Part shown: positions 58,037-64,000 of the stretch, in pieces
Layout: every line of letters starts with the position of its first letter
Position numbering within the stretch: position 1 is the stretch's first letter
DNA from: Spongilla lacustris
Lineage: Eukaryota > Porifera > Demospongiae > Spongillida > Spongillidae
NCBI GenBank assembly: GCA_949361645.1
Contig: OX442421.1
Coordinates: forward strand, 8,956,809 to 9,020,808
DNA: 64,000 bases
Reading direction: 5' to 3'
Translations under genes and position numbers: made by a program
The notes under the pieces: generated by a model
Database searches by the model: none
The model's input: the letters and a program-made list of their open reading frames with translations, nothing else
What the model was told of the DNA's origin: nothing

Positions 58037-59160
58037 ATAGTATATAACATGTACATGTACATGTAAGTAGTCAAGGGAGGTGTGTCCATATATGTATGTA
58101 CGAAGTGGGCCCATAAGGTTATTCTATTTGTGATAACTAATGCAAACACTAAATGGGCATGGGCCAACCTACATGTATGAAGCTTTGGCATAGCCCCAGA
58201 ACCATTATCCCTTGTTAGGCCAGTAGGGGCCAAAACCAGCTTAAGGCTGGCTTGTGGTTTCCTTGTCCACACAATGGATGTGGTTGCTTTGCAAAACTTA
58301 GGTAACCACTAAAATCACTACCTATCTTTGAAGTACCACTGCATGTACATGTAGTGACCTACAGCCAAAAAAGTTGCATGAAGGGCATACGATGACTTGG
58401 CTACATACATGTATAGAAGGGTTAAGGTTACCACACGTACATGTAGGTAACATGTTGCATGCAACTTAAATGAATATAGCGCATGGTAGCCTTTTAAAGC
58501 ACAGCCTCATATGCAAATGTAGTAATATTAAATTTACCAGAACTTTTGTGTAGGTAGTCAGGGTTAGGGTTTATACCTGTATCTGGTAGCCACCAGATGA
58601 GAAATTAGTCCTGGGTACATATACTAGGTACAGGATTATGTAACAGTAGATGGTGTCTATAAAGATAGACAATAGTACATGTAACAAAGAGTACATGTAC
58701 AAGTTAATGTACCTCTCCAGGCCCTTAAACAGAAGTTCTTTAACATGCATGTTCAAAGACTTCTGATGGAGCCGTCACCCAAGTGATGCATTGTATGTGT
58801 ACAAAGGATACCTCTCCCCTTTCTGGGGGATTTGGAGAGGTGATCCAATGACACCACCAACACCCCTCCAGGGGAGTGAGGAAGTGTTCTCAACACCAAT
58901 GCATGCAAAGAAAAATTAGCATGTCCAAAAATACCATGCGTACTCTAGTGCATGTAACCACCATCACAATAGCCCCCAAACAGCCATTCACACACCTGTT
59001 ATCTGTCGTCACTGTGTTCAAAGGACTGGGGAAGTAGCCAGACCAGTAAATACTTTGGTTTGTAGTACTGCAGTTAGTAGGTCTTCATTGATCCTCTGCT
59101 ACTCCAGTAGTATGGTAGCTCTCTCCTGGTAGATTGTTGTGTCTTGTTGTGGTTGTACAG
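58037..59160. other. Intergenic, no gene seen
   Basis: Contains one half of a MITE-like end at 58449-58480 (ACATGTTGCATGCAAC). No gene recognised. Confidence 0.4.
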
Positions 59161-59163
59161 CAA

Positions 59164-59164
<1 letters not shown>

Positions 59165-59235
<71 letters not shown>

Positions 59236-59254
59236 TGTGTGTGTGTGTGTGTTT
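59165..59254. repeat. (GT)n tract
   Basis: About 85 bp of GT with one A interruption. Confidence 0.95.
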
Positions 59255-59604
59255 GTGTCCAAATTATTATTATTTATATCTGATGTATATGGATGTACAT
59301 GTAAGTACCACTGTGTACAGGTATATGTGTGGACATCATTGGTGTGTGTGCCCATGTTTGAAGCACACAATACACAGCTCTACATCAGCGTGTGTAGTGT
59401 GCACATGATGGAGACACTTGTGAATATGTGCATCGCCACCAGTAGAGCTACTACATTGAGTGTCCACACTGTAACTGAGCGTGCGTGACTTGCTGGAAGT
59501 GTCCATGCACGTGTGTGGTGTGTGTGTCCCACAGGTCAGCTATACACATGGTAAACAAAGGGACAGAGATGCTACACAAATGGACAATGCTCAGTGGTTC
59601 ATAT

Positions 59605-60292
59605 AGGGAGAAAGCCAATAGTATAGGGAGAAGGCCAACTGTATAGGAAATAGTATAGGGATAAGGCCGACAGTACACATGTAGGTAGAAAGTCAACAGT
59701 ATAGGGAGAAAGCCAACAGCATAGGGAGATGGCCAACTGTATAGGGATAAGGTCAACCATATAGGGAGAAGGGTCAACAGTATAGGGAGAAGGTCAAGAG
59801 TATATAGGGAGCAGGCCAACAGTATAGGGAGAAGGCCAACAGTATAGGGAGAAGGCCAACAGTATAGGGAGAAGGCCAACAGTATAGGGAGAAGGCCAAC
59901 AGTACAGGGAGAAGGCCAACAGTACAGGGAGAAGGCCAACAGTATAGGGAGAAGGCCAACAGTATAGGGAGAAGGCCAACAGTATAGGGAGAAGGCCAAG
60001 AGTATATAGGGAGAAGGCTAACAGTATAGGGAGAAGGCCAACAGTATAGGGAGAAGGCCAACAGTATAGGGAGAAGGCTAACAGTATAGGGAGAAGGCCA
60101 ACAGTATAGGGAGAAGGCCAACTGTATAGCGAGAAGGCCAACAGTATAGGGAGAAGGCCAACAGTATAGCGAGAAGGCCACCAGTCTAACACTACAGAAA
60201 GAAGACCAACAGTATAAGGAGACGGGCAATTAACGGTCCGGGAGAAGGCCAACAGTACAGGGCGAATTCCATACAGTACTAGTATAGGGAGA
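59605..60292. repeat. 20-bp TATAGGGAGAAGGCCAACAG minisatellite
   Basis: About 33 units. The centre (59805-60175) is nearly uniform; the edges are degenerate. Frames open on the minus strand reflect a 60-bp (3x20) period. Confidence 0.97.
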
Positions 60293-60988
60293 AGGCCATA
60301 TCTCCTCCCCCTTCACTGCATCGAATATATGCCTGTTCTGCACATACTAAATTCACACAGTATACTCACCAAAACACTTGAATCTCAGAAGTTGAAATCA
60401 TGCAGGGCAATCCGTTTATTGCTGCCTCCACATATCCAAAGCTACGATTGTGTATTATCGTTAATAATTCATCTGCAATTAACAGTTAACTAGTTGCAAC
60501 GTACGCAATAACTGTAACTTAATCCCAGATGACGCAAGGTATTACGTTATGACATTGTTTATGAATAAATTATGCGCGGTAGAAATTAATTTTTTGTCTT
60601 GATTTTACTACACGAATGGTTCATGTCATAATTATATAAAACACAGATTCACAATCAGACCGATTTATACTAAATTATAAATGTGTTTAAAATTCAATTT
60701 AAAAATAAAAGCATGATGACCGCCTATGTATGGGCCATTTCTCCATATGGTCTCTAGATCTGCAGAGGGACGATGCCCATGCAGTGACCAGCCGTACCCG
60801 CAGCTAGCTCTGCAGAGATGAAAACATCAGTAGGACAACGTTTGGCACGCAGTCATGCATGCATTGCATGTCTGGACTCTGGAGCATGATATCACGTTTG
60901 ACCTCAAGTACCATGCACCATTGAATAAGGCCTGCATGCATGCTCATTGTTACAATACTGGTGTCGCGCTCATGCACCTTCGACCCGC
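60293..60988. other. AT-rich to GC-rich transition, no gene seen
   Basis: AT-rich to about 60720, then GC-richer with frequent GCATGCATG words. No complete gene. Confidence 0.45.
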
Positions 60989-63110
60989 CTGCTTGCATGG
61001 GATATATCAATATTGGACCATGCGTGCGAAGAAGCCATGCATGAAGACCACTGCGGCCTTCCTGCATGTGGAGCGCTGGGCGGCGCGCTTGGCCGACCAT
61101 CCGGATGAGAAGTAAGAACTATACTCGCATTATATACGCTTTAGGGCATCCGAGAGGGCTTTATAGTGTTGGATTTAAATACCGCCGTCATTAATTCAGG
61201 CCATCGTATATAGTGTGGGCGAAGCAACATGACGTCTATCCGCAACAGCCGGGAGACATGCAGTCACGCATGCATGTAATATAGGCAAGAGGAGAAAAGG
61301 CTGGGAAGAGTCGTTGTCGCGTTGGCCCGAGCTACAGCAATGTTTCTGCTTGCGTTCAGCTCAGCATCATGCATCGGCGTCGTACCAATTTAAAGTAAAG
61401 CTAGGCTATATATATATAGGGTAAATAATAGTCGTCTAATAGCTGGCTATGGATCTCTAGTGCCCATGCAGAGGGGGGCAGCGTTAACGTCAATGACGGT
61501 CTCGATTCACATGCAGATATACATGTATATGCTCTTTATACAGTATGTCTCAGTGGACCACACACATGTGGCTCGGGTACTCAGTTGTGCGCCTCGGTCG
61601 CGATCGGCCAGCTAGGAGTTCTTTCTGTCAAAGATATATAAATACCAGAAGGGCGTATAGGGCTAGAATTGTGCCGCGGTGCATGCGAGGATCGATGGCT
61701 ATATACTGGGCATGGGCAGTTCTTCGGAGAGACTATACGCGGTGCTGCCATTTAGACATGCAGCTCCATGCATGCAAAGATTTTATTCGCGGTGCATGCG
61801 GATGATTTTGTGGTATACTGCACTGAGGACAATATACTATATACTATATATTCTTTGGGCTATACCACCGAGGTAGACAATTTAACGCGATTCTTCTGCA
61901 TGGTTTGTACAGGGAGCGTCACCCATGCATGCATGCACCCGACAAGCACTGCCCGCGGAACTCCTATACAGCTGCTAGTGTTCAGCCGGCCGGAATGCAT
62001 GCGTCCAAAGCCTGCATGCATGGTCAAAGGTAATTGTTCACGGTTTATTTCGGCGGGTAACAGATCATGCTGATTGGAGCTGAAAAATTTTGCTTAGGAT
62101 GTGCGCTGAGCTTCTGAGTCGATACTTTGCCAGTTAGTTTGTAACAAAGCTGTATCTATATAGAGGCAATGCGGCAAATCGTATACTTAGCGGCTGCGTG
62201 CGTCATGCGCAGATCGAGACTGATGGGGGTTGGGAAATCGATCCGCGTGCATATCCCATGCATGCGGATATGCCCAAGCTCGAGTACGCCTGCATGGTAA
62301 AGGGGGCTGCAAGACGGCCGCGTCTACATAGCTATCGATAGGCAATGTAGTGTGGCGCGCGAAGCGGGCTGCATTGGTAAATTCCGGATCGATGTTTATT
62401 TTTATTTTAGTGCGACCCCTTTGATGCAATGAAGGGGTTTGGACAGCACAGCAGGTGCAATATTTGACCTCGGATTCGGCGTCGGCGTAGTCGGCGCGGA
62501 CCCTAATCTTTATACCTGTCTGCGCTGCCTTCGGCATGATATGAATGCATGACAAACTATAGGCAGAGCTCTGAAGCGGAGCTGGGAATTAAGTCGAGAA
62601 GCGGAGCTGTGGGCGGCTGCGTGTTTGGTTTTGTTTGCACGGACGCCTGCGCTAGGGCGAGTTGGTGGTATATATATACTTGTATATACCCTCCGCGAGT
62701 CGGCGTTTGACCCGCAATCCCACCTGTGCTTTTATTTGAAGACCTAGCGACGACGCCTCCTCCTAATTCATCCAGGCTGGTAACCCTAATGAGCACAGGT
62801 TCGGACTTTTGCCCATGCAGCCTGTGGCGGCTGTACTGAACTACAGGCATGGCGAAAGGTGGTTCAGCGCCGGGCCCCGTTGTTCAAGTTCAGCAATGGA
62901 AGATACTTGGTCCGTGACCGATTTGGGAGCCGCGCGAACAAGCTGGAGTGAATGCGACTGAGGCTGTACTCAGGCTACAGCAGCAAGGATCATCGCTGTG
63001 CGGAACGGCCTACACATTTATATTCGGACACCGCAAGAGCTGCTTTGGAGTGTAACAAGCGGTCTCTTGTCAAACGGCAACGGGCAACGGGACGATGTAG
63101 GCGTGCGGGT
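60989..63110 (+). pseudogene. Decayed DIRS-like tyrosine-recombinase retroelement
   Basis: Motifs in family order, in shifting frames. ERWAARLADHPDEK (61070) and GLYSVGFKYRRH (61160) match the HPD...GFRIGF start of DIRS reverse transcriptase. RLGRVVV ... SSASCIGVVPI (61285-61395) matches the LGRV...IGVVPK block. EGGSVNVNDGLD (61470) matches GGSVNDGI. GYILGMGSSSERLYAVLPF (61693-61755) matches the LLGM...LPFGL block. Far downstream APLFKFSNGRYLVRDRF (62874-62930) and IYIRTPQELLWSV (63016-63060) resemble the tyrosine-recombinase C-terminus with its catalytic Tyr. The distance is shorter than a full element, so internal sequence is lost. Recognition is by eye and memory of the family. Confidence 0.6.
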
Positions 63111-63199
63111 CAGGTAATGGGAGGGGAGGGGATACTCGTTGAGTAGTTGAATTAAGATCTGACCATGCATATATGTAGACCCATAACCCATGCATGGAA

Positions 63200-63485
63200 T
63201 TAAGGGACCAAGGGTGCTTGGGGGAGGGTTGGCCCTCCCGGGCCGTCCCTCTGGGCGAAGCGGAGTCCCTCCTGGCTTCCTCCCCCAAGCGAGACCGGCG
63301 GTCCTGCCCCTAATCCGAACGGGCCGAGTCCCGTAAAGGGGGCGTGGTCAGCTGGTGGGGGTGGGTCGTTACGCCGCACGAAAGGAGCACGGGATCTCAA
63401 CCCCAACACCCCTGCCAAACCCTAACTAGGTAGCTGGGCCGCAATGGGGGGGCAGGGTCCGTGGTCAGACCGAGATGACCTTGCA
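63200..63485. other. GC-rich block of unknown nature
   Basis: Abrupt GC-rich segment (CCCTCCCGGGCCGTCCCTCT, AACGGGCCGAGTCCCGTAAA). It does not match rRNA as far as I can tell, and no protein family was recognised. It may be part of a repeat element. Confidence 0.35.
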
Positions 63486-63960
63486 TGCCCCTCCCCTTGT
63501 AGAGCCATTAAATGTAAAACAGCTAATTAATTTATTAAAATATATTATTATTAATCGTTAATTAATTAATCTTTTGCATAACTCTTTACCGGGCCACGTA
63601 CGCGTACCAGCTACAGTTGCGTCAATCATGAATGTTAGTGTACACTGCACTGTAGTACTATAACTACACATTAATTTATGCATATGCGCATAATTATATA
63701 TATATAATATATGGAACGCTCCCTTCACATGCCTACATGGTTATTGGTAACACACCCCTCCCTATCCCTATTAACCATCACATTGGTGCCAGCATCTATT
63801 TGCACGCCATGTCTACATCACCACACAACACATAGAATTAAAATAAAAATAATAATAAGGACCTGCCTACTACCAACATCACGACTGTCTCTTCCACCTC
63901 TCCCCTGCTTCCTTCCTCCTGCCTTGCCCGTAGCTCTCGTACATCGTAGTGTCCCCAGTA
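63486..63960. other. AT-rich right flank, no gene seen
   Basis: AT-rich (TAATTAATTAAT, TATATATATAAT) then mixed sequence. Confidence 0.45.
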
Positions 63961-63969
63961 GCACAGGAG

Positions 63970-64000
63970 CTCCGCACACACAACACCCACACACAACACA
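63970..64000. repeat. CACACAACAC repeat at right edge
   Basis: Start of a CA-rich simple repeat cut by the window end. Confidence 0.75.

Noticed and set aside
63200..63485. rDNA fragment
   Set aside because: GC-rich and superficially rDNA-like, but no recognisable conserved rRNA segment.

Overview
This window is nuclear DNA from an invertebrate animal. The evidence is an intron-dense gene with GT-AG introns, phase-1 exons that each carry one Ig-like domain, very many private minisatellites and (GT)n tracts, and remnants of metazoan non-LTR, Ty3/gypsy-like and DIRS-like retroelements. A sponge or another early-branching animal is my preferred guess, from the look of the Ig receptors and retroelement fragments. 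That is inference; nothing in the window proves it.

Layout. (1) 1-13.1 kb holds minus-strand receptor genes. There is a partial Ig-domain gene at the left edge (342-705) and two complete three-exon paralogues (1261-3685 and 10452-13031). Each complete gene predicts a signal peptide, two Ig-like domains, a Ser/Thr/Pro stalk, one membrane segment and a long cytoplasmic tail. The tail carries paired YxxL motifs, a Cys/His cluster, an ITIM-like tyrosine and a C-terminal PDZ ligand (ETLV). Between them lie two RT-related pseudogenes, foldback elements and a locally duplicated block with an 18-bp minisatellite. (2) 13.75-49.79 kb is one plus-strand gene of 35 coding exons for a BIG1/BIG2-type ARF guanine-nucleotide exchange factor. 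The exon lengths sum to 6042 nt, an open frame of 2013 codons plus stop. The introns hold more than 20 unrelated tandem arrays and two palindromic elements bounded by TTAA. (3) 49.8-64 kb is gene-poor: RT-related, Ty3/gypsy gag and RT/RNase H fragments, a GC-rich tandem array, a 20-bp minisatellite, and a decayed DIRS-like element recognisable from RT and tyrosine-recombinase motifs.

How the parts fit. The ARF-GEF is a housekeeping trans-Golgi/endosome trafficking gene, transcribed away from the neighbouring receptor gene across a shared 0.7-kb upstream region. The receptors are the candidate undescribed system: a small tandem family with conserved signalling ends and diverging middle tails. 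The most unusual DNA structure is a 1.57-kb inverted-repeat element inserted at TTAA inside a 62-bp tandem array, whose neighbouring units preserve the uninterrupted site. Most long ORFs here outside these genes are artefacts of tandem repeats. I saw no rRNA, tRNA or CRISPR array.
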